Assembly (NCBI GenBank): GCA_009937555.1
Contig: JAACFD010000005.1
Span: 1 to 24,808, forward strand
Source of the DNA: Chlamydiales bacterium
GTDB taxonomy: Bacteria > Chlamydiota > Chlamydiia > Chlamydiales > JAACFD01
DNA: 24,808 nucleotides
Reading direction: 5' to 3'
Part shown: positions 1 to 8,171 of the stretch, piece after piece
Numbering within the stretch: the first letter of the stretch is position 1
How the letters are laid out: each line of letters opens with the position of its first letter
The notes under the pieces: generated by a model
What the model saw: the letters and a program-made list of their open reading frames with translations, nothing else
What the model was told of the DNA's origin: nothing
Databases searched by the model: none
Position numbers and translations under genes: made by a program

Positions 1-1754
1 TTCTTTAAAGGTAGATGCCCCTGAGGTTTAACTTTATTTTTTAATAGGGTAAATAATTTATTTAGACTATTTTCTGACTCTGAATAAGTTTGATAAATTA
101 GTAATTTATTAGAGATATTTGCCTCTAATAAGTCGTAAGGAAAACCTAGACCTACTACCAGCCCTTTATTCAAGTTACCCTCTGCTGCAACAAACTCATT
201 TATAAAGTAGTTGAAAGTAGGGTTCCAGCTTGACTCATCTACTAAAAAAATTACTTTATCATAATTTACTGATAAGCTTTGAATATCAGTAAGTTTAGAC
301 TTTAGGTAGCGCTGGTCAGTAGCCTTGCTATTAATAAAATAGAAGTAGTGCTCTAGCTGACTATTTTTTGATACTCTTTGCAATACAGCCTTGAGATTTT
401 CTGAAGCTACTATTAAATAACGCAGGTTATCCTTTGTAAAAAAATCTATGTAACTCTTATCTGTAGACAGTAAGGTAATAGATTTTTTCGCTACTTGCTC
501 AGCAACACTATCTACAACCCCGTTCTCTTCATTGTTTAGGGCTACTTGCTTTAGAAATAACTCTTTTTTTAAGTTTAAAATTCTTGAAACACTCTGGTTT
601 AGTTCTGATATAGAGATTTCTCCAGCTAAAACTTTCTGATTAAAATAGTCTATACAGTAGCTAACTACCTCCTGATCTTGTTCTGGAGTAGGTTCCCATT
701 CCTGCCACTCTAATTTAGCTACAATAAACATGTCATTGCCAGCTTCAAAAGCTCGAACGCAGGCTTCAGCTACTGCATGTTTAGCTTTCTCAAAACTATC
801 ATGCTTCCCAACTACTCCATTCATAACTAAAGAGTCAGTCATAGATATCCCTTGGAAACCTAATTCTTCTCGCAGTATACCCTTTATAATTCTTGCTGAA
901 AGTGTTGCTATATTCTCTTTATCAATCTCAGGATAAAGAACATGAGCCCCCATGACCACACCAGCTTCTTGAGAGAGTAATTTAAAAGGCTGCAAATCTA
1001 CAGCTCTCATTTCTTCTATACTTTTATTGATAACAGCTACATCTAAGTGAGTATCTGTTTCAGCGCCACCATGTCCTGGGAAATGTTTTAAAACAGGTAC
1101 TATAGCTTGAGATTTCATACCCTTAATCAAAGCTGTAGCAAATAAGTTTACAGTTGTTGGATCATTACTAAATGAACGAGTTCCAATAATAGGGTTGGTC
1201 ATACAAGTATTGACATCAACAACAGGTGCAAGGTTCATATTAATCCCTGCAGCTTTTAACTCTTTCCCAATTTGAATACCTTGCCTAGCGGCTAACTCAA
1301 GGTCTCCAGTAGCTGCAAGAGCCATATTACCAGGGAAATCACTAAAACCTTCGCGCAAACGTTGAACAGCTCCTCCCTCTTGGTCCAAGCTAATAAAAGG
1401 TAAGATACCTATTGAATTTGTGATATGCTGAGACAGACCATGGCTTAAGCTACGCACTTGCTCAAATGAATCTAGTTGGTTACTTGAGTTAAATAGTATA
1501 ATGTTCCCCAGCCTAGATTTATCTAAGTAATCTCTTTGATTTTCCCCTACTGCATCTCCATAAACGATACTTAAAAAAAGCTGCCCAACTTTATCTTTAG
1601 TAGGTAAGTCATTCAAAAATTGCTCCCTGGTTTTATCGTTTGCATAAACATAGTTTTCAACAAAGGGAGATAGATATGATAGCTCTTCCGTATAGGTAGA
1701 GTTAAAAGCTAAGAGCAAGATCAAGAATAAAGTTTTGGAGAAGTACTCAGACAT
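1..1754 (-). CDS. Glycoside hydrolase family 3, beta-N-acetylhexosaminidase-like, exported (C-terminus beyond window)
   Basis: I translated this by hand; it stays open from ATG at 1754 to the window edge (584 codons plus). A hydrophobic N-terminus (residues 8-20) followed by polar residues looks like a signal peptide. The GH3 core follows: DQEGGAVQRL near residue 120, then KHFPGHGGAETDTH with the D-T-H triad that supplies the His acid/base in NagZ-type enzymes, then a GISMTDSLVM segment holding the probable Asp nucleophile. NagZ-type enzymes remove beta-1,4-linked N-acetylglucosamine from peptidoglycan fragments or glycans. Compact proteobacterial NagZ is about 340 residues. This protein has more than 200 residues after the core, resembling the two-domain Gram-positive or lipoprotein-type GH3 enzymes. 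Its export suggests a periplasmic or surface substrate, such as murein turnover or chitin scavenging. The family call is firm; the substrate is inferred. Confidence 0.88.
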   Translation of the reverse strand, partial: MSEYFSKTLFLILLLAFNSTYTEELSYLSPFVENYVYANDKTREQFLNDLPTKDKVGQLFLSIVYGDAVGENQRDYLDKSRLGNIILFNSSNQLDSFEQVRSLSHGLSQHITNSIGILPFISLDQEGGAVQRLREGFSDFPGNMALAATGDLELAARQGIQIGKELKAAGINMNLAPVVDVNTCMTNPIIGTRSFSNDPTTVNLFATALIKGMKSQAIVPVLKHFPGHGGAETDTHLDVAVINKSIEEMRAVDLQPFKLLSQEAGVVMGAHVLYPEIDKENIATLSARIIKGILREELGFQGISMTDSLVMNGVVGKHDSFEKAKHAVAEACVRAFEAGNDMFIVAKLEWQEWEPTPEQDQEVVSYCIDYFNQKVLAGEISISELNQSVSRILNLKKELFLKQVALNNEENGVVDSVAEQVAKKSITLLSTDKSYIDFFTKDNLRYLIVASENLKAVLQRVSKNSQLEHYFYFINSKATDQRYLKSKLTDIQSLSVNYDKVIFLVDESSWNPTFNYFINEFVAAEGNLNKGLVVGLGFPYDLLEANISNKLLIYQTYSESENSLNKLFTLLKNKVKPQGHLPLK

Positions 1755-1842
1755 AAAAACTCTTTATTTAAGAAATTAAAAGTAGTAATTTAACGAATAC
1801 TAGCTTTAAAAAGTAGACATAACAAAGGATTAATATATCTAT
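1755..1842. promoter_or_regulatory. Divergent intergenic region between GH3 gene and flavoprotein gene
   Basis: These 88 bases separate two divergently read genes and must hold both promoters. The stretch is very AT-rich. AAAGGA near 1825 is a possible but distant ribosome-binding site for the flavoprotein ATG at 1843, and TAATAT near 1831 could be a -10 element. I cannot assign either promoter convincingly. Confidence 0.3.
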
Positions 1843-3312
1843 ATGAAAAGACCTCCCCTACATACTTACCCTTTCGTAGTTATTGGTGCAGGTTCTGCAG
1901 GTTTAGTTCTGGCGATAGGTCTGGCTAAGGCAGGCAAGAAAGTCTTACTGATTGAAAAAGGGAGTTATGGAGGTGATTGTACAAACTTTGGTTGCATACC
2001 TAGTAAAACCCTAATAGAAGCAGCTAAGCATGCCCGAGCCTTGAATCCTAACTTCGCAAACCGCTTTGGGATTGCTCCACCTAAAGATTCTCCATCGTTT
2101 TCAAAAGTATTTGAGCATATTCAAGAAACGGTCAATTCATTTGTGCAGCAAGAGGACCCTAACGCATTGAGCTCACTCGGAGTCGAAACGCTTACTGGTT
2201 TAGCATCTTTTATAAACTCACACACTCTTTCAGTACTAGATGATAAGAAAGAGCTTTCTCATATACAGTTTGAAAAAGCATTTATTTGTACAGGGTCTAA
2301 GCCTTTATATCCCAATATTGAGGGTTTACATAATGCCAAGTTTTTAACAAACGAGAGTATCTTCTCATTAGACTCCATACCTAAGCACTTAGGAATTATA
2401 GGGGCTGGCGCTATTGGTCTAGAGTTAGCACAGGCTTTTGCACGCTTATCCTCTAAGGTAAGCTTATTTGATAGTGAGACATCACTGTTACCTAGTGAGG
2501 ATCATTCTTTTCACGAAACATTGAGCCGTTGCTTGAAGCAGGAGAATATTGAATTGCAACTTAGTACTCAAGTATCTAAGGTAGAAAGAAAAGGCAACAA
2601 TACGCTGTTATTTTTCCATACTGAAGCTCAAGCTACTAATAGATCTTTAGAGGTAAGCCACCTACTTATTTGCACCGGACGTGTGGCTAACTTTCAGTCT
2701 CTTAATCTAGACGCTGCCAATGTCCGTTATCATCCCAAGGGCATCAAGACCAATGACTACGGTCAAACTACTCAAGCACATATCTATGCCTGCGGAGATG
2801 TTACAGGGGAAAGCTGCTATACACATGCTGCTGAATATCAAGCTCGAAATATTCTAAAGAGTCTATTAGTTCCATGTTGTTTTCATTTTACCGTTAAAAA
2901 TAGCCAGTTGATTCCCAAAGTAATATTTACAGACCCTGAATTTGCTAGCGTTGGTATGAGTAAGAAAAAAGCCTTTGAACAGTATGGTAAACATGCTATT
3001 AAGGTATATGAGATAGAGCTCAAACATTCCGACAGAGCAATCACAGCTCTAAACTTAGATGGTAAAGTAGTGGTAGTAACTAAAAAATGGTCTGGAAAAA
3101 TTATCGGTGCACAATTGCTAATGCCACGAGCTGATGAACTTATCTCTCTGTTTACCCTTGCTATACAACAAGGGCTTTCTCTAAGACATCTAAGCAAGTT
3201 AGTATTTCCATACCCTAGCTATTCTCGTCTTTTACGAAAACTTGCTGATAAATACTACCATGAAAACATAATCCCAGAGCTACTTAGATGGAAAAAAAAG
3301 CTATTTTTATAA
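1843..3312 (+). CDS. FAD/NAD(P)-dependent pyridine nucleotide-disulfide oxidoreductase (MerA/Lpd-like)
   Basis: This is a class-I flavoprotein disulfide reductase of normal length (489 aa). The N-terminal FAD-binding GAGSAG is at residues 15-20. The redox-active pair lies in GGDCTNFGCIPSK (Cys46, Cys51). The NAD(P)-binding GAGAIG is at about 187-192, and the second FAD motif YACGDVTG is near 315. The C-terminal dimerisation domain ends in VFPYPSYSRLLRKL near 455. At that place lipoamide dehydrogenase and glutathione reductase carry the His-Glu catalytic pair (HPT..E); here there is Tyr and no His, as in mercuric reductase. The C-terminal Cys pair of MerA is also absent, so neither Lpd nor MerA is a safe name. 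The stop lies inside the next gene, a TVP38/TMEM64 protein. This pairing recurs in bacteria and suggests a membrane-associated redox role. The substrate is unknown. Confidence 0.88.
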   Translation: MKRPPLHTYPFVVIGAGSAGLVLAIGLAKAGKKVLLIEKGSYGGDCTNFGCIPSKTLIEAAKHARALNPNFANRFGIAPPKDSPSFSKVFEHIQETVNSFVQQEDPNALSSLGVETLTGLASFINSHTLSVLDDKKELSHIQFEKAFICTGSKPLYPNIEGLHNAKFLTNESIFSLDSIPKHLGIIGAGAIGLELAQAFARLSSKVSLFDSETSLLPSEDHSFHETLSRCLKQENIELQLSTQVSKVERKGNNTLLFFHTEAQATNRSLEVSHLLICTGRVANFQSLNLDAANVRYHPKGIKTNDYGQTTQAHIYACGDVTGESCYTHAAEYQARNILKSLLVPCCFHFTVKNSQLIPKVIFTDPEFASVGMSKKKAFEQYGKHAIKVYEIELKHSDRAITALNLDGKVVVVTKKWSGKIIGAQLLMPRADELISLFTLAIQQGLSLRHLSKLVFPYPSYSRLLRKLADKYYHENIIPELLRWKKKLFL

Positions 3313-3986
3313 AGCTAATCCCACTAATAGCTCTTTTATTATCTAGCTACATAGCTTATCTCCTAGGATTAGATAAGCTCTTAAGCTTTCAGTATATCAA
3401 GCAAAAGCACGTTACTTTTGCTTCTTTTATAACTAACTATTTTATCTACTCTAGCCTAATCTACATAGCTCTTTATGTGTTCATAGTAGCCACCTCCTTC
3501 CCTGGTGCAAGTATGCTCTCTATTTTTGGAGGCTTGCTATTTCCCCAGCCTTACTCAACTATTTTTACAGTACTTGGAGCTTCAATAGGCGCGTGCATTC
3601 TATTTGTAACAGCAAAACATTCTTGGGAAACAATCTCAAACCATTTAAGTAATAATGTTTTAAACAAGCTTGAGAAAGGCTTTAATACAAATGCAACTCA
3701 GCTTCTTCTATCACTCCGTCTAGCCCCTGTTTTCCCATTTTGGCTAGTTAATCTAGTTGCAGCTTTATTTAAAGTCCCTTTCTATACCTTTGCTTGGACA
3801 ACCGCTATAGGAATCATCCCTGGAACTTTCGTTTTTTGCCAGGCTGGCTCTGCTTTAAACAGCATTTTGCATATTAAAGAAGAAATTCAACTCACCTCTA
3901 TTTTGACTTTTGAGATGAAGCTTGCCCTAGCTACTTTAGCCTTGCTGAATTTACTTCCTGTTTTCTTTCAAAAATTTAAAGCTTGA
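3288..3986 (+). CDS. TVP38/TMEM64 family inner-membrane protein (VTT domain)
   Basis: This is a 232-aa polytopic membrane protein with about six hydrophobic segments. The VTT/SNARE-associated hallmark appears as FPGASMLSIFGGLLF (about residues 72-86) followed by GASIGACILF. A second conserved half, LRLAPVFPFWLVNLVAA then GIIPGTFVFCQAGSAL, is at about 142-190. In E. coli the family is represented by YdjX and YdjZ; DedA relatives act in lipid-carrier and phospholipid scrambling. The ATG lies 25 bases inside the upstream flavoprotein gene in another frame, so the two are probably translationally coupled. The tight link suggests that the flavoprotein and the membrane protein act together, though that partnership is inference. 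Confidence 0.87.
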   Translation: MEKKAIFIKLIPLIALLLSSYIAYLLGLDKLLSFQYIKQKHVTFASFITNYFIYSSLIYIALYVFIVATSFPGASMLSIFGGLLFPQPYSTIFTVLGASIGACILFVTAKHSWETISNHLSNNVLNKLEKGFNTNATQLLLSLRLAPVFPFWLVNLVAALFKVPFYTFAWTTAIGIIPGTFVFCQAGSALNSILHIKEEIQLTSILTFEMKLALATLALLNLLPVFFQKFKA

Positions 3987-4009
3987 AACTTGTACAAATA
4001 TTTCTATTT

Positions 4010-4038
4010 TTGCCATAAGGTGTGAAAGTAAATAAACT
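4010..4038 (+). promoter_or_regulatory. Candidate sigma-70-type promoter for lipase maturation factor gene
   Basis: TTGCCA (4010-4015) and TAAACT (4033-4038) are spaced by 17 bases. They match 5/6 and 4/6 of the housekeeping consensus. The predicted start of transcription would leave only about 9 bases before the ATG at 4054, where no clear Shine-Dalgarno sequence is visible. The transcript would then be nearly leaderless, or be extended from the upstream genes. Confidence 0.35.
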
Positions 4039-4053
4039 ACACGCACCTATAGT

Positions 4054-5709
4054 ATGACTTGGCAAAGAAAGCTAGCTGACTTTTTCTACTCCCCCCATGA
4101 CTCAAGTTATTGGTTATCTAGATTTATATTCCTCCGCTTTTTAGGCCTGGTATACTTTTTTGCTTTTTTTTCTTTATGGTGGCAGTTCCCTGGTCTTTTA
4201 GGGGAAAACGGTATTTTACCAGCTTCTTTTTATCTTCATAAGCTATCTCAGCTTCCTCAATTTTCTTCTTTTACTGATGCTATCTTAGAGCTCCCCTCTA
4301 TCTTTTGGTTAAACTCATCAGATGAGTTTATGTTGATGGTAGCAAAAGTAGGAGTGATTTTTTCTCTGCTATTGCTATGCGGTTTTGCTAATGTCTTCAT
4401 TCTGTTTTTGTTATGGATATTTTACTTTTCCTTTATACAAGTAGGCCAACGCTTCTATAGTTTTGGTTGGGATATACTTTTATGTGAAACAGGGTTTTTA
4501 GCCCTTTTTATTTGTCCTCTTTACCAGGTCAATAACTTCTTCAAGAAGTCCCCTCCACATATATTAATTATATGGTTGTTCCGCTTTCTTGCATTTCGCA
4601 TCATGCTAGGAGCAGGCTTGATCAAGTTAAATGCCCAGGAAGAGTGTTGGAAAGATTTAACATGCCTAGATTATCACTATGAGACTCAACCAATCCCTAA
4701 CCCTATAAGTTGGTACTTACATCAACTTCCAAAAGACTTTCAGCACTTTAGCGTCTTAGTAAATCACTTTATAGAGCTTATTATTCCTTTCTTTTTAATA
4801 GGGCCAAGGAAACTTAGAATCTTTGGTGGTATTTGCACCATTGCTTTTCAATTTTTGCTCATTCTAAGTGGAAATCTTTCATTCTTAAATTGGTTAACAA
4901 TAACTACATGCTTATTTTGTTTTGATGATCGCTTCTACTGCCACCTCCTATCTACAAATACTAAAGAGCGCTTTAAACTATTCTTAGAATCTTTTCAAAG
5001 GTCACGACCTGCAGAAGCTAAGTTGTTCACTGGTCGAAACTTTGTTGCTATTAGCTTTTTTACCTTATCAATCTATCTTGCCCAGTATCCTATACAAAAT
5101 CTCTTACCTCAAAGAGGTGATGTAAATTTCTTCTTTCAGAACTATCTAGGCACTTCTAACCCTACTCCTCAGCTATTTCCTAAGCGCCAGCTCATGAACT
5201 CTTCATTTAATAAAATGCTAATAATGAATACCTATGGTGCGTTTGGAACTGTAGGCAAATCTCGACATGAAATTATTATATATGGCACCAACGAGGACCG
5301 CATTACCAAGGACACTAAATGGCTTGAGTATGAGTTTAAATACAAGCCTGGTAGCCTTATTAGGCGCCCTCCTGTAATAGCTCCTTATCAACCTCGGTTG
5401 GATTGGCAAATCTGGTTTGCTGCAATGGGACAGTACCGAAACTACCCATGGTTCATTACCCTTGTAGCTAAATTACTTGAGAACGAATCGGTTGTACTTG
5501 ACCTTATAGCGCACAATCCATTTCCTGAGTCTCCACCAAAATTTATCAAAGCAGACCTCTTTTTATACGAGTTTACCTCTTGGAATGAAGAAAGTGACCA
5601 CTGGTGGAAACGAAGTAAAGTAGGGCCTTACCTACCACCTATTTCTCTTGAGAATAAATCTCTTAGAGACTTCTTAAAGTTTAGAGGCCATAAAGTCCCT
5701 GCTTACTAG
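4054..5709 (+). CDS. Lipase maturation factor (LMF1/LMF2) family membrane protein
   Basis: This 551-aa protein shows the LMF family plan. The N-terminus contains SRFIFLRFLGLVYFFAF and the conserved GENGILP loop. About eight hydrophobic helices run to residue 345. A soluble C-terminal domain follows, with IIIYGTNED, WLEYEFKYKPG, RRPPVIAPYQPRLDWQIWF, then YRNYPWF and LIAHNPFPESPP, all typical of LMF proteins. In vertebrates LMF1 is an ER protein needed for folding of lipoprotein lipase, linked to redox and disulfide handling. The role of bacterial homologues is not established. The gene follows the flavoprotein/VTT pair after 67 bases and may have its own promoter. Its stop overlaps the stop of the convergent yihY-like gene. 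The family call is firm; the function is open. Confidence 0.9.
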   Translation: MTWQRKLADFFYSPHDSSYWLSRFIFLRFLGLVYFFAFFSLWWQFPGLLGENGILPASFYLHKLSQLPQFSSFTDAILELPSIFWLNSSDEFMLMVAKVGVIFSLLLLCGFANVFILFLLWIFYFSFIQVGQRFYSFGWDILLCETGFLALFICPLYQVNNFFKKSPPHILIIWLFRFLAFRIMLGAGLIKLNAQEECWKDLTCLDYHYETQPIPNPISWYLHQLPKDFQHFSVLVNHFIELIIPFFLIGPRKLRIFGGICTIAFQFLLILSGNLSFLNWLTITTCLFCFDDRFYCHLLSTNTKERFKLFLESFQRSRPAEAKLFTGRNFVAISFFTLSIYLAQYPIQNLLPQRGDVNFFFQNYLGTSNPTPQLFPKRQLMNSSFNKMLIMNTYGAFGTVGKSRHEIIIYGTNEDRITKDTKWLEYEFKYKPGSLIRRPPVIAPYQPRLDWQIWFAAMGQYRNYPWFITLVAKLLENESVVLDLIAHNPFPESPPKFIKADLFLYEFTSWNEESDHWWKRSKVGPYLPPISLENKSLRDFLKFRGHKVPAY

Positions 5710-6893
5710 GAGTCCGTTATAAGGCCATTTTCAGCTAAACTTTGACATGACTGAAGCAAGGAAGAGATCTGTGATTGAATATCAGCTTTACCTGGAAAGT
5801 CATCCCCCTCCTTTAAAAGAGTTGTCAAGATAGAAGATAGGCCTATTTCCTCACTTGATTTTAGAAGAGAGTATCTAGCTTTCTTATCTGGAGTAGAGAT
5901 AGCTACCCACTCTTTATCTATTAAAATAAGTAGCGCTTCATTGAGCAAAGGTGAAGGTATTTTTAAGCTCTTACTGAGTTCTTTTAGGCTTCTATGAGGG
6001 CTGCCAGTCTGCTTTTGCTTTGCTAGTTCTGCTACTACTCCACAAAGTAGGGACCACTGACTTTTAAGAGAGTACTTTTTAAAAGGTTTAGATAAAAGAT
6101 ATCGGAAATTTTGTAAGTAATAACATACTTTACACCCCTCTAAAATGAATATCCAATTCATATTTACCCAAATCAAAAACAAAGGGAGAGCTGCAAAACT
6201 ACCATAAATTACACCGTAGTTCATTAACTTCACAAAAAAAGTAATAAAAGCCCACTGAAAGAGAAAGATCAAGCAGGCTGTGAGAGCTCCAGCAAAAAAT
6301 GAAGGTATGAAACGCACTCGCGTATAGGGTAAAAATCGATATAGAAATACAAATAGCACCCATAGGAATAAGACTGGAGCAAAATGCAGAATAGTCATGA
6401 TAACAGGAGAGTCAATATTCAGTGCTATATACTTATGCAGTAAAAAGCGTGTACTAGTAGCAGATAGAATAAGAAATAAGGGAGCTAAGAAAAAGAGGGC
6501 TACATAATCTAAAGCCTTTTTTCGAAACGGACGCTGTTTATTAACCTTCCAGATTAAATTAAATGAGTACTCTACATTGTTAAGCAGAGACATTGCAGAC
6601 CAAATTAACAATAAGACTCCAATACCTGCAATCAACTCTTCTTTAGTATTGTCTAGCAGGTTAGAAGAGAATTGTATGAGGTAATCAGCAACTTCAGCAT
6701 GGGAGGATAAAAGTAAGCGAATATTATCTTCTAAAAAGCCCTCTAGGTTAAAGCCTTTAGCGATCCCAAATGCTAAAGCTAAAGCTGGGACCAAGGACAA
6801 AAGAGTGTAAAAAGTTAAAGAAGAAGAGGATACGAATATATCTCTGGATAATAGCCCCTGAATCATGAGCTTAACTTTTCTGAAAAACAGCAT
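5706..6893 (-). CDS. YihY/BrkB family inner-membrane protein with C-terminal winged-helix-like domain
   Basis: This 395-aa protein has the YihY/BrkB (former RNase BN) core at residues 1-275. It has six hydrophobic stretches and the conserved SSSLTFYTLLSLVPALALA, LLLIWSAMSLLNNVE, and GSFAALPLFLIWVNMNW..EGC segments. The E. coli protein was once called ribonuclease BN, but that activity belongs to RNase Z (rbn/elaC). The molecular role of the family is unknown. After the core, residues 285-365 form a soluble extension (SLKELSKSLKIPSPLLNEAL, then a beta-hairpin-like WVAISTPDKKARYSL) that resembles a winged-helix fold, as seen in some longer YihY proteins. A possible ribosome-binding site, AGGTAAG, sits just before the ATG at 6893. 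The stop codon shares the palindrome CTAG with the convergent LMF stop. Confidence 0.88.
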   Translation of the reverse strand: MLFFRKVKLMIQGLLSRDIFVSSSSLTFYTLLSLVPALALAFGIAKGFNLEGFLEDNIRLLLSSHAEVADYLIQFSSNLLDNTKEELIAGIGVLLLIWSAMSLLNNVEYSFNLIWKVNKQRPFRKKALDYVALFFLAPLFLILSATSTRFLLHKYIALNIDSPVIMTILHFAPVLFLWVLFVFLYRFLPYTRVRFIPSFFAGALTACLIFLFQWAFITFFVKLMNYGVIYGSFAALPLFLIWVNMNWIFILEGCKVCYYLQNFRYLLSKPFKKYSLKSQWSLLCGVVAELAKQKQTGSPHRSLKELSKSLKIPSPLLNEALLILIDKEWVAISTPDKKARYSLLKSSEEIGLSSILTTLLKEGDDFPGKADIQSQISSLLQSCQSLAENGLITDS

Positions 6894-6976
6894 ATCTTAC
6901 CTAGGTGATACTCATTTTGGTTAATAAAAAAAATCCCAATGCTTATAAGAGCACTGTAACATGAATAAGGTTTTAT

Positions 6977-7804
6977 ATGTTCCAAGAAATACGCCCCAAT
7001 ATTTATAACGTCAACCCTGTTAATATTTTTTGTGCAATTGTTGAAGAGGCCGAAGAAATTAACCCTCTTATTTTAGATTTTGTGTACAAGCAATGGGAGC
7101 GAAAAAATGACTTAGGCTTAAGTAATGAGGAGCTACTTGATATTGGCAAGCACAAAAAAATAGAAGGCTTACCAAAAGATCCTGGTTTAATTTGGGGAGA
7201 CTCTTTGATTGGGGATTATGCAAAGGTAACTCCTACTGAAGAAATTCTTGAAGAAAAGAACGATGCTATTGTCAAGCTTCGCTATAAGTACATATATCCA
7301 GCACTACTAGAGCTTATTAAAAGCTCTGAAAAACTATTTATACAAAGCTACTCCCAACTCACCTTTGCTCTTAGTAGCAGCTGGGTGCAATTCTATAGAA
7401 ATGGTAGCTATATTAATACACACAATCATAGACCTGTCCCCAGAGATACGAGTTATGTTAGAAACCCTGTTACTGGAGAAGGTGAACAGCAAACAGAGCT
7501 AATGTTTTCCGGAGGTTACTATCTAGATGATGGAGAGCCTGATGAGGAGGATTCATTTAGTGGTGTCTTTAGCCTGCATGCCCATAATAAAATGCTCAAT
7601 ATTCGCCCTCAATCAGGTCTGCTAAACTTATGGCCTTCAGATTGCTACCATCAGAGCTATCCATTTTTTGGTAAAGGACGAAGGACTATTATTGCTTTTA
7701 ATATCTCTGTGATAGGAAGAAAAAGTAACGGAAACATTCCCTTTCAGATACATAAATCAGCACGTTTTAGTGGAGATCCTGATTACAAAGGTAAAATTAA
7801 TTAG
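6977..7804 (+). CDS. Putative 2OG-Fe(II) oxygenase (PF13759/TIGR02466-like)
   Basis: This 275-aa soluble protein matches the bacterial and phage 2OG-Fe(II) oxygenase group described by PF13759. SSWVQFYRNGSYINTHNHR carries the first metal-ligand region (H-x-H here). GGYYLDD is the jelly-roll strand, and NIRPQSGLLNLWPSDCYHQS supplies the distal His. GKGRRTIIAFNIS carries the Arg expected to bind 2-oxoglutarate. Members probably hydroxylate a protein or small molecule, but none in this group gives a safe substrate assignment. The N-terminal 100 residues are less typical. The gene stands alone on the plus strand, 83 bases from the divergent yihY-like gene, with AAGG six bases before its ATG. Its last 8 bases overlap the convergent small gene. 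Calling it an active oxygenase needs biochemical proof. Confidence 0.72.
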   Translation: MFQEIRPNIYNVNPVNIFCAIVEEAEEINPLILDFVYKQWERKNDLGLSNEELLDIGKHKKIEGLPKDPGLIWGDSLIGDYAKVTPTEEILEEKNDAIVKLRYKYIYPALLELIKSSEKLFIQSYSQLTFALSSSWVQFYRNGSYINTHNHRPVPRDTSYVRNPVTGEGEQQTELMFSGGYYLDDGEPDEEDSFSGVFSLHAHNKMLNIRPQSGLLNLWPSDCYHQSYPFFGKGRRTIIAFNISVIGRKSNGNIPFQIHKSARFSGDPDYKGKIN

Positions 7805-8171
7805 AACCTTGGTTAGTATAACTGCAAAGCAGATCTTCAAACATTTTTCGGTTTGAATCATCTATACCCAGTATTTCTCTAATTAGTAAATCTAAAGCCC
7901 CTAACTGGTCTTTAATTTCATTCGCTAAAAGCGTCGCACTATTTTTATTACGCCCCCACTCTTCTTTTAGAGGCTTAATCTCTTCATCACATTCTTCAAT
8001 ACAGCTTAATAAGATTTGCTTTTTCTTCATTAAGGAAACTACTTCAGGAATTGGCCTATTCCGCTTGAGCTTACTATGCTCTTCTTCGGCTAGCTCTAGA
8101 ATTGCCTTATAGTAGCCTTCTTTCTTCTTAAGAATACTTAAAAGTTGGTTTTCTTTTTGTTCATCCATCAT
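7797..8171 (-). CDS. Small helical coiled-coil protein, FlgN-chaperone-like (tentative)
   Basis: This 124-aa protein is almost entirely charged helix, with no signal peptide or membrane segment, so it is cytoplasmic. The layout of an early helix with LELAEEEHSKL, a spacer, MKKKQILLSCIEECDEEI, and a final LLIREILGIDDSNRKMFEDLL resembles FlgN-type flagellar export chaperones. Those carry a repeated E..L and K..LL pattern and a late N-rich helix. I have no alignment, so this is pattern matching only. The start ATG overlaps the stop of the giant upstream gene as ATGA (8168-8171), implying translational coupling. A second in-frame ATG follows immediately. Co-expression with an exported giant coiled-coil protein would fit a chaperone or cytoplasmic adaptor role. 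Confidence 0.6.
   Translation of the reverse strand: MMDEQKENQLLSILKKKEGYYKAILELAEEEHSKLKRNRPIPEVVSLMKKKQILLSCIEECDEEIKPLKEEWGRNKNSATLLANEIKDQLGALDLLIREILGIDDSNRKMFEDLLCSYTNQGSN

Noticed and set aside
730..936. 68-codon plus-strand open frame opposite the GH3 gene
   Set aside because: The minus strand here encodes conserved GH3 sequence continuously to the window edge, so this is a shadow frame.
2883..3197. 104-codon minus-strand open frame inside the flavoprotein gene
   Set aside because: It is fully contained in a well-supported gene with conserved motifs, and its translation has no recognisable domain.
1843..3312. Mercuric reductase
   Set aside because: It lacks the C-terminal Cys-Cys pair and any heavy-metal-binding N-terminal domain, and there are no other mer genes.
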